DNA from: GCA-020343675 sp964462945
Lineage (GTDB): Bacteria; Planctomycetota; Phycisphaerae; Sedimentisphaerales; Anaerobacaceae
Length of the DNA stretch: 26,771 nt
Assembly: GCA_964462945.1 (NCBI GenBank)
Contig: CAYWZW010000072.1
Coordinates: 1 to 26,771, forward strand
Reading direction: 5' to 3'
Under the pieces are notes generated by a model that worked only from the letters and a program-made list of their open reading frames with translations, did not search any database and had not been told where the DNA came from. Position 1 is the stretch's first letter. The number at the start of each line of letters is the position of its first letter. This document shows positions 14,727-23,191 of the stretch, one piece after another. The position numbers and the translations under genes are program-made.

Positions 14727-16544
14727 ATGGCAGGGATGTTTGATAATAGCGTCGTCTTAGAGGTCCAGCAGGCCACCGATATTGTCGAAGTGATCGGCGA
14801 GCACGTGAGCCTGAAGAAGAAAGGCCGGGAGATGGTGGGCCTGTGCCCCTTTCACGATGACCATCGGCCCAGCATGAACGTCAACCCGGTCAAGCAGATA
14901 TTCAAGTGCTTCTCGTGCGGGGCCGGCGGAGATGTCTTTAAGTTCGTCCAGATGCGAGAGAACCTTACGTTTCCGCAGGCGATAGAGCGATTGGCCGAGC
15001 GTGCGAATATCAAGCTCCAGAAGCGGCAAAGGCCGAAACCCATGAACGGCCAGGCCACCGAGCAGCCGGAGGACGTCGATCCTAACAGGCTGGCGAAGGC
15101 CAACGCCTGGGCCGCGAAATACTTCCAGCAGAACCTTCAGGATGTGAAGATAGGTAAATTCGCCCGCGATTATATCGCTCAAAGACAGATCAGCTCCGAG
15201 AGCGTAAAGAAATGGCAGATCGGGCTGGCGGCGGATGCCCAAGATGGCCTTATCAATGCTGCCAAGGCCCAAAAAGTGCCGACCAGGCTATTGGAGCAGG
15301 CGGGGCTGATTGTCGGGCAAAGCCAGGACCAGTCCGCCTTCCGTCTGGCGGACAAGTTCGTGAACCGGCTGATGTTCACGATTACTGATGTGACGGGCCG
15401 GGTGATCGCCTTTGGCGGCAGGACATTGGACGAAAACGGCGCGAAGTACATCAATTCGCCCACGACGGTGCTCTTTGACAAGAGTAATTCGCTGTACGGC
15501 CTGGAGCAGGCCCGGCACGAGATTGCCGCGACGGGAACGGTGGTCGTCGTGGAAGGCTATACCGACTGCATTATGGCCCATCAATCCGGCTGCGGCAACG
15601 TGGTCGCGACGCTGGGGACCAGCTTTACCGCCGGGCACGGACGCATTTTGCGGCGGTACGCCAAGAAGGTGGTCCTGATCTTCGATAGCGATGTGGCGGG
15701 TATGGAAGCGGCCAACCGGGCGCTGGACGTGTGTTTAGCCCAGCGGCTCGATATCAAGTTAGCCTCAGTGCCGGAAGGCAAAGACCCGTGCGATTATCTG
15801 CTGGCGGCGGGCAAAGAGGCTTTCGAGCGGGTCGTGAATGAGGCGGTCGATGTCCTGCAGTTCAAGTGGGACAGGCTGAGGGAGAAGTTCGCAAGCGAGG
15901 ATACGCTGGCCGGCAAGAGGGCGGCGGTCGAGGAGTATTTGCAGACGATTGCGACGGGCCTTCAGGCCGGCAAGATACCGGAAATCGACCTGGGATTGCG
16001 AGTGAATCAGATTTCAAAGATTATCGGACTTGGCAGCAGAGAGATCAACGCGGAGCTGAGCAGGCGTGTCCGGCGGGCCGAGAAAGCGGCCGGGTACGAG
16101 CAGAGGGGCCGGGCCGGGCCGGACATCGATTACGGCCAGGGTCTATTTGCCGCCGCCCAGCGCGAGGTGCTGGAAGTGCTGCTGAACGAGCCGGCGCTGT
16201 ATGCCTCTGTGCAGCAAAAGATTACAGCGGAGGCCTTTGACGTACCGATACTGGAACAGGTGGCGGCGATTCTGCTTGAGACGCTAAGCGCCGATGCGAA
16301 TGCCTCGCTCAAGGAGGTTCTGGCCAGGACCGAATCGGTGGAGCTTGGGCGGTGCATGATGGAGCTGGCGCAGGCGGGCCAGGAGAAAGGCAATTTTGAA
16401 TCCCGCCTGGCAGGGGCGATGAAGACGATTGAGCGATCGCGGACGCCGAGGCAGGACAGCCGGGTGAAAACGGTGGAAGACCTGCGGCGGGTCTATCCGA
16501 GCAGGGGCAGGGAGAATCCGCACAGCGTGGGAATGGTGGATTGA
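14727..16544 (+). CDS. dnaG: DNA primase
   Basis: A 605-aa primase that makes RNA primers for DNA replication with the DnaB helicase. The CHC2 zinc-binding domain is complete (C40, H43, C61, C64 in 'LCPFHDDHRPSMN' and 'FKCFSCGAGGD'). The TOPRIM catalytic core follows, with VEGYTD (E276) and IFDSDVAG (D320, D322) as metal ligands and 'VATLGTSFT' between them. The C-terminal 150 residues are the helicase-interaction region. ATG 14727 is used; ATG 14736 is an alternative, as the AAGGA site is some distance from both. It leads the operon with rpoD, a pairing common in bacteria (macromolecular synthesis operon), here without rpsU. Confidence 0.96.
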   Translation: MAGMFDNSVVLEVQQATDIVEVIGEHVSLKKKGREMVGLCPFHDDHRPSMNVNPVKQIFKCFSCGAGGDVFKFVQMRENLTFPQAIERLAERANIKLQKRQRPKPMNGQATEQPEDVDPNRLAKANAWAAKYFQQNLQDVKIGKFARDYIAQRQISSESVKKWQIGLAADAQDGLINAAKAQKVPTRLLEQAGLIVGQSQDQSAFRLADKFVNRLMFTITDVTGRVIAFGGRTLDENGAKYINSPTTVLFDKSNSLYGLEQARHEIAATGTVVVVEGYTDCIMAHQSGCGNVVATLGTSFTAGHGRILRRYAKKVVLIFDSDVAGMEAANRALDVCLAQRLDIKLASVPEGKDPCDYLLAAGKEAFERVVNEAVDVLQFKWDRLREKFASEDTLAGKRAAVEEYLQTIATGLQAGKIPEIDLGLRVNQISKIIGLGSREINAELSRRVRRAEKAAGYEQRGRAGPDIDYGQGLFAAAQREVLEVLLNEPALYASVQQKITAEAFDVPILEQVAAILLETLSADANASLKEVLARTESVELGRCMMELAQAGQEKGNFESRLAGAMKTIERSRTPRQDSRVKTVEDLRRVYPSRGRENPHSVGMVD

Positions 16545-16696
16545 ACAAGCGCGCCGGGCCGGGCGTAACTTGGAAGGTGGGGCATGAGGCGTTTTTGGCT
16601 GCGTGGAGAAGAGCAGGAGTTGATGCCGTCGGCGTGACGACGGGTTCGGTGTGTGAGATTAAGATAGTGACGGGGATATATACAGGGGCGCAAACT

Positions 16697-18487
16697 GTGG
16701 CAAAAAAACCAAAGCAGACGGGCGAGGCAGAGGGGGCCGAAGAGGTCGCGGCGGACGCCGAGGCCCCGGCGGGCGCGAAGACCAAGGACCCGGAAGTGCA
16801 GATAAAGATGCTCATTGAAAAGGGGCAGAAGAAGGGATTCCTCACGTACGATGAGATGAATGAGAGTCTGCCCGAAGATGCGGTGAGCCCCGGACAGATC
16901 GACCGGCTGCTGGCGACGCTGGATGAGAGAGGGATCAGCCTGGTCGATGGGGCGGATGTGGAAGCGCAGGAAGCGGCGAAAGAGCATGGGGAGGAATTTG
17001 AGGCGGCCGACGAGGGGGACTTGGAAGCCGAAGACGACGACAAAGAACAACATCTCAAAGACGAAGACGAGCTGCTCGAAAAACAACTGGTCGGCGAGGA
17101 AGTCTCTCGACGAATCGACGACCCCATCCGGATGTATCTGACGCAAATGGGACAGATACCGCTGCTGACGAGAAATTCGGAAATCGCGCTGGCGCGAAAA
17201 ATTGAAATCGCTCGCATGGCCTTCAGAAGAAAAATGCTCCAATGCGACTACTGCGCCAGAAACTCGCTCGAATTACTGCAGCAAGTCCACGACGGCTCGA
17301 TGTCGTTCGACCGCACCATCAAAGCCGGCACGGCCCAGTACCAGACCAAGGGCGTGATCAAAAAGCGGCTCCCCGAGAACATCAAGACCGTCGAGAGCCT
17401 GCTCAAAATCAACCAAGGCCTGTTCAAAAAAGCGCTCGCCAGCCACAACGCGGACCAAGCCGAAGCCACCCTCAGGCAAATGTACCGCGTCAAACGAAAA
17501 ATCGCGACCCTTCTCGAAGAGCTCAGCCTGCGCACCAGCCGCATCCAGCCCATCAAAAACAAGCTCCACGGCATCTGCGACAAAATGCACCAGTTGGAGC
17601 AGGTCATCGCCGCCGGCCCTAACGCCGACATCGCCGCCGAGGACATCGCCTCCATGAAGCAGGAGCTGCATGGCCTTCAGGAGCTGGTCATGGAGACGCC
17701 GGACCAGCTCGCCAAGCGCCTCGCCGTGCTCGACAAGGTCTATGCCCAATACGAGGAAACCAAGCGCCTGCTCTCCGGCGCGAACCTCCGCCTGGTCGTC
17801 TCCATCGCCAAGAAATATCGCAATCGCGGCCTGAGCTTCCTCGACCTCATCCAGGAAGGCAATACCGGCCTGATGCGCGCCGTCGATAAATACGAGTACC
17901 GCCGGGGCTACAAATTCAGCACCTACGCCACCTGGTGGATCCGGCAGGCCATCACCCGCGCCATCGCCGACCACGCCCGCACGATTCGCATCCCCGTCCA
18001 CATGATCGAGACGATGAGCCGCCTGCGCACCGCCGGCAAGGTCCTCCATCAGAAATTAGGCCGGGAGGCGACGGTCGAAGAGATCGCCGAGGAAGCCCAC
18101 ATGACCGTCGAGGAGACCCGCCGGGTGCTCAAAATCTCCAAGCATCCGATCAGTCTCGACCGGCCCATCGGCGAGAGCGAGGACAGCTACTTCGGCGACT
18201 TCATCGAAGACGACGACGTCGATTCGCCCGTCACTTCCGCCACGCAGGAAATGCTCAAAGACAGGATCGACATCGTCCTCAAGACGCTGTCGTACCGCGA
18301 ACGCGAGATCATCAAGCTGCGCTACGGCATCGGCGACGGCTACACCTACACGCTCGAAGAGGTCGGCCGCATCTTCAAAGTCACCCGCGAGCGCGTCCGC
18401 CAGGTCGAGGCCAAAGCCATCCGCAAACTGCAGCACCCCGTCCGAGCCCGAAAATTGGAAGGTTTCCTGGACCACAAGAGCGCGTAG
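16697..18487 (+). CDS. rpoD: RNA polymerase primary sigma factor RpoD (sigma-70)
   Basis: A 596-aa housekeeping sigma factor read from GTG 16697, which has AGGGG eight bases upstream. The frame is open back to a TTG at 16541, but those 52 residues are not sigma-like. Regions in order: 1.1 at about 32-85 ('IKMLIEKGQKKGFLTYDEMN'); a very acidic linker; 1.2 at about 142-172 ('DDPIRMYLTQMGQIPLLTR'); a long non-conserved insert; 2 at about 362-435 ('ANLRLVVSIAKKYRNRGLSF', 'YKFSTYATWWIRQAITRAIA'); 3; and 4.2 at about 555-585 ('LEEVGRIFKVTRERVRQVEA'). It directs core polymerase to -35/-10 promoters like those in this window. It lies 152 bp after dnaG. Codon usage changes midway (about 17.2 kb) from G-ending to C-ending codons. 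Confidence 0.96.
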   Translation: MAKKPKQTGEAEGAEEVAADAEAPAGAKTKDPEVQIKMLIEKGQKKGFLTYDEMNESLPEDAVSPGQIDRLLATLDERGISLVDGADVEAQEAAKEHGEEFEAADEGDLEAEDDDKEQHLKDEDELLEKQLVGEEVSRRIDDPIRMYLTQMGQIPLLTRNSEIALARKIEIARMAFRRKMLQCDYCARNSLELLQQVHDGSMSFDRTIKAGTAQYQTKGVIKKRLPENIKTVESLLKINQGLFKKALASHNADQAEATLRQMYRVKRKIATLLEELSLRTSRIQPIKNKLHGICDKMHQLEQVIAAGPNADIAAEDIASMKQELHGLQELVMETPDQLAKRLAVLDKVYAQYEETKRLLSGANLRLVVSIAKKYRNRGLSFLDLIQEGNTGLMRAVDKYEYRRGYKFSTYATWWIRQAITRAIADHARTIRIPVHMIETMSRLRTAGKVLHQKLGREATVEEIAEEAHMTVEETRRVLKISKHPISLDRPIGESEDSYFGDFIEDDDVDSPVTSATQEMLKDRIDIVLKTLSYREREIIKLRYGIGDGYTYTLEEVGRIFKVTRERVRQVEAKAIRKLQHPVRARKLEGFLDHKSA

Positions 18488-18703
18488 CGATTTCTGATTT
18501 ACGATTTGCGATTGACAGACTTGTCCGGCACTCCGTTTGACGGATTGACTATTGCACACGACGACTTGTCCGCACTTACGAAACTTCGACATTCGACATT
18601 GGGTGTTCGGTGTTCGATATTCGCCGTGCTCGATCCTGGATGCCTGATCCCCTGCGCCCCGGTCTCCTGGTTTCCTGATTCCCGTCGTTGAGTCTCCGCT
18701 TCG
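18488..18703. repeat. Intergenic phrase repeats after rpoD
   Basis: This spacer is built from short recurring phrases. ACGATTTGCGATTGACAGAC (18501-18520) with its continuation to 18548 is repeated almost exactly at 25561-25609. TTCGACATT/TTCGATATT words occupy 18585-18625. CTCGATCCTGGAT (18629-18641) recurs near 26433-26446. On the minus strand, words such as ATCAGG-AAACCAGG at 18660-18690 match those at 25480-25535 in the opposite orientation. No gene is seen here. Confidence 0.7.
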
Positions 18704-18952
18704 CTAATCCTCTGATTCTCTGCTGGGGCGATGTGTTTCCGCAAGCTCGCGTTCTCGTATGACGACCTGCTCAAGCCTGTGGCCCAGGTGGAAATACTTC
18801 ATGGCCCTGAATTTCTCCCTCGGGCGCTGGCCCTCTAAATAAAGCGGCACTCTGATCGCCGCTGCAAATCCATATCCGCCGCGATATCGGCAGGAAACAC
18901 CCGGATAAGAGGGTCTACGAAGAAAGGCTGCCTGCGGGAGAAACTGCTGCAC
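18704..18952 (-). CDS. Possible small protein or coding remnant
   Basis: An 82-codon frame from GTG 18952 reads 'YRGGYGFAAAIRVPLYLEGQ' and 'RPREKFRAMKYFHLGHRLEQ', which look like genuine protein rather than a shadow. I cannot name a family. There is no convincing ribosome site, and the frame is open further upstream, to a stop just before the end of the 589-aa gene on the same strand, without an ATG. Its last ten residues (THRPSRESED) come from the phrase repeats of the neighbouring spacer. It could be a small gene with an unusual start, or the tail of a lost gene. Confidence 0.3.
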   Translation of the reverse strand: MQQFLPQAAFLRRPSYPGVSCRYRGGYGFAAAIRVPLYLEGQRPREKFRAMKYFHLGHRLEQVVIRERELAETHRPSRESED

Positions 18953-19008
18953 GGCACGGGAAATCTCATATACCGTTTTATCTTTCGGTTCAGGACTGAC
19001 GCCCGACC

Positions 19009-20778
19009 CTACTTGATGTCATTTGGATCATTCACCTCAGCGGCCCCCGACTCCAGGTTGATTTTCTCCAGTTGTGCCCTCAGTGCTTTTTGTTGCCGGG
19101 TCGGGTGGTCCAAGCCAGCGAACGATTGCTTAGCCTCAGTTATGCTCCGTCTCAAGTCTTTCTGAAGAGACTCACTACCCACCTGAGAGGATACCCACCA
19201 AGCCTGGGCGATGCCGAGTTCGGCCTTGATGTGGCCGGGGTTCCTGACCATCTCATGCAATCGCGCCAAGCCCAAGCATCGCAAAGTCTGGGCGACAAAC
19301 CGCTGCCCGTGAGAAAGCTGACGCATTTGCAGGACTTTATCCAAGAGCTTGAGCGTTGTCCAATAACTGCCTTTCCTGAAGCTCTCAGCGGCGAAATCCA
19401 GTGCCGACTCCACGCTGTTTTGCGACGGCGCGGCGAGCAGCCACGTCTCAAGCAGGCTATTGGCCGCGTCAAGCTGTCCCCAGCGGATGGTCGTTTCAAT
19501 GGCGTGCTGTCCTCCGACAAGGATCATTTGGTCAAGGTCATTTGCGGTCAGCAAAGAAAGATATTCTTGGAAGTTTTGCACCAGGCCAGGTCCATAACCG
19601 AGCATCCAGTCCAGTTGCAGGCGCACGTTCACGCGTCGAAGTTGCTCGCCTATGGTCAAACGCGCTGCGTTTTTCTGTGCGAAATGCGTGCGGAGCTCTT
19701 CCAGTGTTTTACGATCTGTCTGATTCACATCCGCCGGGTCTTTGACCCAGTATTTCAGGAGCATTTCACGACACTTGGTTTCGTTGCTGTCGAAAAGGCT
19801 GAACTGCTCCGCCGATCTGTTGAGCTGATCTGCGCTAAGCTCCAAGTGGATGAAGTTGGACAAGCGTGCCGAACGCAGCAAACGCATCGTATCTGCTCGA
19901 TAGACTGTGATGCGGGCAGGCGCCGAAACCCGGCGGGAGCCAATCTCGACAGGCTGATGCTCAATTACACACTTGCGCCCGCCTTCATGATGCGTCGTTT
20001 TCAGTTCCGAGTACTCCTTTTTCTCACCGGCGATCGTTATTGTTGGTTTGTTTCCCGTGAATCCGACCTGGATCGGGTGTTGCGGCAAGAGCACACTCTG
20101 TCTGCAAAGTGGGCTTCCGTCTTGTTGCTGGTCGTACTCATATTGGAGGGCCTTGAGCAGGTCGCCTGCGCCATCAAGCAGGCGCAGTTCATCGATCCGC
20201 CCTTCGGTAGCGCGGATGCTCAACCGGCTCAACTCCTGCTTGCACTCATCGCCTGTTCTGGGGGCTAAAAGCTCGACAACGCGTTCACCATCTGACCCAG
20301 CGCGGTCTTTGAGCGCCAGAATGTCACGGGCATAGATGCGTAGATCGAGCGCCTCCTGTTCCGCGAATCTGATGTCGGAGAAGTAATAGCTGTTGAACTT
20401 GTGGGCGAAAGCGCCGCGCTCGCCGAGCGGCTTGGAGAAAACACCATCGTAAGCATGGTTGAACTGATGGTCTATTCTGAATGCCTCCCGGTCACTGGCC
20501 ACATTCAAAGTGGGCGGATAGATGGGGAAGTTCAGACTGCCTACGTGAGGCTCTGCCCAGACAATTGCCACCCTATACAGCTCCGGCGAGACCCAATACC
20601 GGGCAAACAATACAACATGCGTGCGACAAAGAGGGGCATTCAGTCCAAGGATCGCGTCAAACTGCAACACAGCAACCTTCTCGGTCATCGGCGACGCGTA
20701 AGCCGGCGCTCCCGACAGAATACCCATACTCAGGGTCAAAATCAATGCATGCTTGGCAAACATGGCACGGCAATCCAT
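19009..20778 (-). CDS. Large exported protein of unknown function
   Basis: A 589-aa protein with a Sec signal peptide (cleavage likely after AYA at 28) and no later membrane segment, so periplasmic or secreted. I do not recognise a family. The N-terminal part (29-330) is mixed alpha/beta with scattered cysteines and resembles a beta-rich domain. The C-terminal part (about 370-570) is helical ('RLQLDWMLGYGPGLVQNFQE', 'QLDAANSLLETWLLAAPSQN', 'GSYWTTLKLLDKVLQMRQLS') and looks like TPR-type repeats. AAGGAG nine bases before ATG 20778 supports the start. It begins 14 bp after the small membrane protein gene, so the two form an operon. Confidence 0.8.
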   Translation of the reverse strand: MDCRAMFAKHALILTLSMGILSGAPAYASPMTEKVAVLQFDAILGLNAPLCRTHVVLFARYWVSPELYRVAIVWAEPHVGSLNFPIYPPTLNVASDREAFRIDHQFNHAYDGVFSKPLGERGAFAHKFNSYYFSDIRFAEQEALDLRIYARDILALKDRAGSDGERVVELLAPRTGDECKQELSRLSIRATEGRIDELRLLDGAGDLLKALQYEYDQQQDGSPLCRQSVLLPQHPIQVGFTGNKPTITIAGEKKEYSELKTTHHEGGRKCVIEHQPVEIGSRRVSAPARITVYRADTMRLLRSARLSNFIHLELSADQLNRSAEQFSLFDSNETKCREMLLKYWVKDPADVNQTDRKTLEELRTHFAQKNAARLTIGEQLRRVNVRLQLDWMLGYGPGLVQNFQEYLSLLTANDLDQMILVGGQHAIETTIRWGQLDAANSLLETWLLAAPSQNSVESALDFAAESFRKGSYWTTLKLLDKVLQMRQLSHGQRFVAQTLRCLGLARLHEMVRNPGHIKAELGIAQAWWVSSQVGSESLQKDLRRSITEAKQSFAGLDHPTRQQKALRAQLEKINLESGAAEVNDPNDIK

Positions 20779-20792
20779 TTCTTCCGTCTCCT

Positions 20793-21104
20793 TTATTCCG
20801 AAGGATATGTGATGATCATGTCTTGCGAGAGAGCCTCCTGCACGAGCAGCGCCGGCGCGAGGAGGAAATCCACGTTCTCCTTCATTTCTAATGATGGTCT
20901 AAAACTCGTGGTTGCGGCCTTAGTGGCTTCACGAAAGGCGGCCGCGCGCAACTGCTGGTCCGGTGTCGAGACCATATCCAGATCCTTCGCCGGAGGCGCG
21001 CCCCGATTCGATCCTACACACAAGGATATCAGCACCAGCGCAGCGAACAAGGCTGCCAACCGAAACAAATACTCCCCCCTCTCTTTTGAATCGGCCTCAA
21101 TCAT
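20793..21104 (-). CDS. Small single-pass membrane protein
   Basis: A 103-aa protein with a charged N-terminus (MIEADSKERGEY) and one hydrophobic segment at residues 13-31 (LFRLAALFAALVLISLCVG), followed by about 70 soluble residues. It is either an uncleaved signal anchor or a poor signal peptide; the cysteine at 29 has Leu before it, so a lipoprotein is unlikely. GAGGT six bases before ATG 21104 is a good ribosome site. It lies 14 bp before the 589-aa exported protein and probably works with it at the envelope. No family is recognised. Confidence 0.7.
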   Translation of the reverse strand: MIEADSKERGEYLFRLAALFAALVLISLCVGSNRGAPPAKDLDMVSTPDQQLRAAAFREATKAATTSFRPSLEMKENVDFLLAPALLVQEALSQDMIITYPSE

Positions 21105-21213
21105 GACAACACCTCACTATCAATGCTTGGTTCTCTATGTCTGGCGGTTCCAAATCCATAGCGACACCATTGAACACAACTTGGCGATCTGCGGGGTTTC
21201 ATAACACTGCAGC

Positions 21214-21242
21214 GCCGGGAGCACCGCAGAGGTGCTCCCGGC
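21214..21242. terminator. Strong hairpin after the Ser-rich protein gene
   Basis: GCCGGGAGCACC (21214-21225) and GGTGCTCCCGGC (21231-21242) form a perfect 12-bp stem with loop GCAGA, about 107 bp past the stop at 21349. There is no U-tract on either strand, so it may stabilise or shield an mRNA end rather than act as an intrinsic terminator. Confidence 0.5.
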
Positions 21243-21348
21243 ACCGCAGGCCGCGATGGCCCATTGTCCAAGTTACTCGTATGCCTGAGCACGTCTGGAT
21301 TCAGTCCCAGCCGCCGCAAGGCTCAGTGACTTCGCGAACGTGTTTCGA

Positions 21349-22128
21349 CTACGAAAAGCTGGCCCCAACACTGACCGACGCGCTGCTATTACCATCGCCG
21401 CTGGCTTCTCCGGAACCAGTGCCATTGGATGAGGAGGAACCAGAACAGTCGGCACCGCCGTCAAAGTAAACGGACGTGGTTCCCGAGGGAATACTTTCGC
21501 TGTCGCCGGAGTCAAGGGACCAGGATATCGACGCTGAGTAGCCACCATAGGTTTCATCTTCCTCGGGCTCACCCGCTTCAAAATCGTCTTCCGGGTCTCC
21601 GTAGGCTGATGTTCCACAACTCCCGAGTTCATAATCAGAAACAGATCCCCAGGCCGCACCACTTCCGTTCGCTGAACCTTCAGTACCGGACCCCCAAATG
21701 TCACTGTCGGCATCCGCGCAACTCGTCGCTTCGTCGCCGGGGTATGTGATTGAGGTTGATCCGGACGCAGACGCCGAACCGCTGCCACCGACAGACCAGG
21801 ACAAGGAGCCGCCCGGTGCTTCGCCGGGAGGGCCGTTCCATGTCCACCAGATCATATACCATCCGTAGCAAGACGCAGACGCGTAGCAACTATCTCCTTC
21901 AGTTCCGGTCAACGCGATCGCACTGCAACTGCAAGAGCCGCTGCTAGCCTCAGGGTTTGTGTATGCCCATGCCCCAAATCCCGATTCGTACTCATAATAA
22001 TCGGTGTCCCAGTCTTCGTCTTGCTCGTACTGGTAGGCATTGGCCGTTTGCACTGCCCCCGCGCCGAGGAGCAAACATGCTATCACACTGGATAGGAGTA
22101 ACTCGTACCATCTCCTTTTCGTATTCAT
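21349..22128 (-). CDS. Secreted Ser/Gly/Asp-rich low-complexity protein
   Basis: A 259-aa protein with a clear signal peptide (residues 9-31, cleavage after ANA) and a mature part dominated by Ser, Gly, Ala, Asp, Glu, Tyr and paired cysteines. Examples are 'SGSCSCSAIALTGTEGDSCY', 'GGSGSASASGSTSITYPGDE' and 'NGSGAAWGSVSDYELGSCGT'. It has no lysine or arginine after the signal region, so it is very acidic. The alternating small residues and periodic SWSV/ISWSL/ASVSV strands suggest a beta-rich extracellular or surface protein, perhaps disulfide-linked and calcium-binding; this is inference. AAGGAG upstream of ATG 22128 supports the start. The 25-bp segment coding for its K4-L12 stretch recurs at 23192-23216. 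Confidence 0.75.
   Translation of the reverse strand: MNTKRRWYELLLSSVIACLLLGAGAVQTANAYQYEQDEDWDTDYYEYESGFGAWAYTNPEASSGSCSCSAIALTGTEGDSCYASASCYGWYMIWWTWNGPPGEAPGGSLSWSVGGSGSASASGSTSITYPGDEATSCADADSDIWGSGTEGSANGSGAAWGSVSDYELGSCGTSAYGDPEDDFEAGEPEEDETYGGYSASISWSLDSGDSESIPSGTTSVYFDGGADCSGSSSSNGTGSGEASGDGNSSASVSVGASFS
22094..22118. repeat. 25-bp repeat, copy 1 (in signal peptide codons)
   Basis: An exact 25-bp match to 23192-23216, starting AGGAGTAACTCG and ending CATCTCCTTT, with short AGGAG/CTCCT inverted ends. This copy encodes part of the signal peptide of the Ser-rich protein. Confidence 0.8.
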
Positions 22129-22249
22129 TTTATAGCTCCTTAACTCAAAGTGGTTTTGACTGACGTTTATCTCCTTTACTCACGCCACGTAGCCAGTGCT
22201 TGGTGGTCCTCGAGCCATACCTCTGACCTTCTTTCGCCTCAGTGCTTGG

Positions 22250-23089
22250 CTAATAGTCCTTAAAGTGTCTCATCCATTTTGGCCAATCTTCTTGTTGCAC
22301 GCCCCCGGCCCTGGTCCACAGCCCTGCCGTCTCAAACTGCAGGTGCCACTTCAATGTCCACAATTCTTTGAGCCCGATCCTCCGGACTGACCAGTCTAAG
22401 AAAAGACCGTTGACGTGCCCGTAGTGTCGATTTATGCAGAAATATTCTTCTCTGAATGGAGGTCGGTAATCCTCGCGAAATTCGCGTGAAGGAACTGTGG
22501 CATCGAGAAGGACTGGTATGTTGGCTCTGCTCCTAAGAGCGAAAATGGCTGGGCCCAATCTGGCGGTCGGAACCGGCATGGAAGAATCAAATCCAGTGTT
22601 ACATAACCAGCCGTTCAAGCCATAGCTGCATCGAAAAGGCGGACCGGGATTTGTAAGCTCCCAGGCTTCAAAGGTTGAACCGACCGCTCCCCTTAGGTCT
22701 CCCCTGGTGAAAAACCCCCTGTCACCAAGCCTCACGGCCATGGGGCAGCACGCGATACCTTTCGTGCGAACATCAGGATATATGTCAGGCTCGTTGGGAT
22801 CATCACTGCTCACGAGCAAACCACGCAGAAGCCATATTCCCCCGGAACCGTCGCGAGGAAGGTGTCCCTGATTTTCCTCGATGTACAGAGCCAGCGTTGT
22901 TCCCCACTGCTTGAGGTTCGTCTGACAGACAATTGCCCTGGCTTGCTTTCGGACGCGCTGAAGCGCCGGTAGTAGTAGCGCTATCAATAAAGCAATAATG
23001 GAAATGACCACCAGCAACTCGATAACTGTAAACCCTGCCTCGCTCGACGAGCTTTTCAAATTTTCAAATTTTCTTTTTGGAAAATCCAT
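22250..23089 (-). CDS. Prepilin-type N-terminal cleavage/methylation protein (H-X9-DW variant)
   Basis: A 279-aa type II secretion/pilin-like protein. The leader (residues 1-19, MDFPKRKFENLKSSSSEAG) precedes F20 of 'FTVIELLVVISIIALLIALL', the type IV prepilin helix with Glu at +5. The prepilin peptidase would cut after G19 and methylate F20. The rest follows the DUF1559-like planctomycete/lentisphaera pattern: 'CQTNLKQWGTTLALYIEENQ', a variable middle, and a C-terminal 'HYGHVNGLFLDWSV', where H-X9-DW replaces the usual H-X9-DG. Such proteins are pseudopilins anchored in the inner membrane before assembly. No ribosome site is visible before ATG 23089. Confidence 0.88.
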   Translation of the reverse strand: MDFPKRKFENLKSSSSEAGFTVIELLVVISIIALLIALLLPALQRVRKQARAIVCQTNLKQWGTTLALYIEENQGHLPRDGSGGIWLLRGLLVSSDDPNEPDIYPDVRTKGIACCPMAVRLGDRGFFTRGDLRGAVGSTFEAWELTNPGPPFRCSYGLNGWLCNTGFDSSMPVPTARLGPAIFALRSRANIPVLLDATVPSREFREDYRPPFREEYFCINRHYGHVNGLFLDWSVRRIGLKELWTLKWHLQFETAGLWTRAGGVQQEDWPKWMRHFKDY

Positions 23090-23191
23090 ACGTCTATGTC
23101 AAATAGAAATGAAAGCGGAAACCGGTTTTAGTGGATTAGTGAATTGCTGATTCGTTCAATACGAATACCAATTCACCATACACATCCGGGC

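Noticed and set aside
16541..16696. RpoD starting at TTG 16541
   Set aside because: The extra 52 residues are not sigma-like. GTG 16697 has a well-placed AGGGG site and is followed by a normal sigma N-terminus.
17273..18049. 258-codon minus-strand open frame, rich in D/A/V/L/G
   Set aside because: It is a shadow of the C-ending-codon half of rpoD.
19072..20268. 398-codon plus-strand open frame
   Set aside because: It lies antisense to the 589-aa exported protein, which has a signal peptide and ribosome site. The antisense translation shows no domain.
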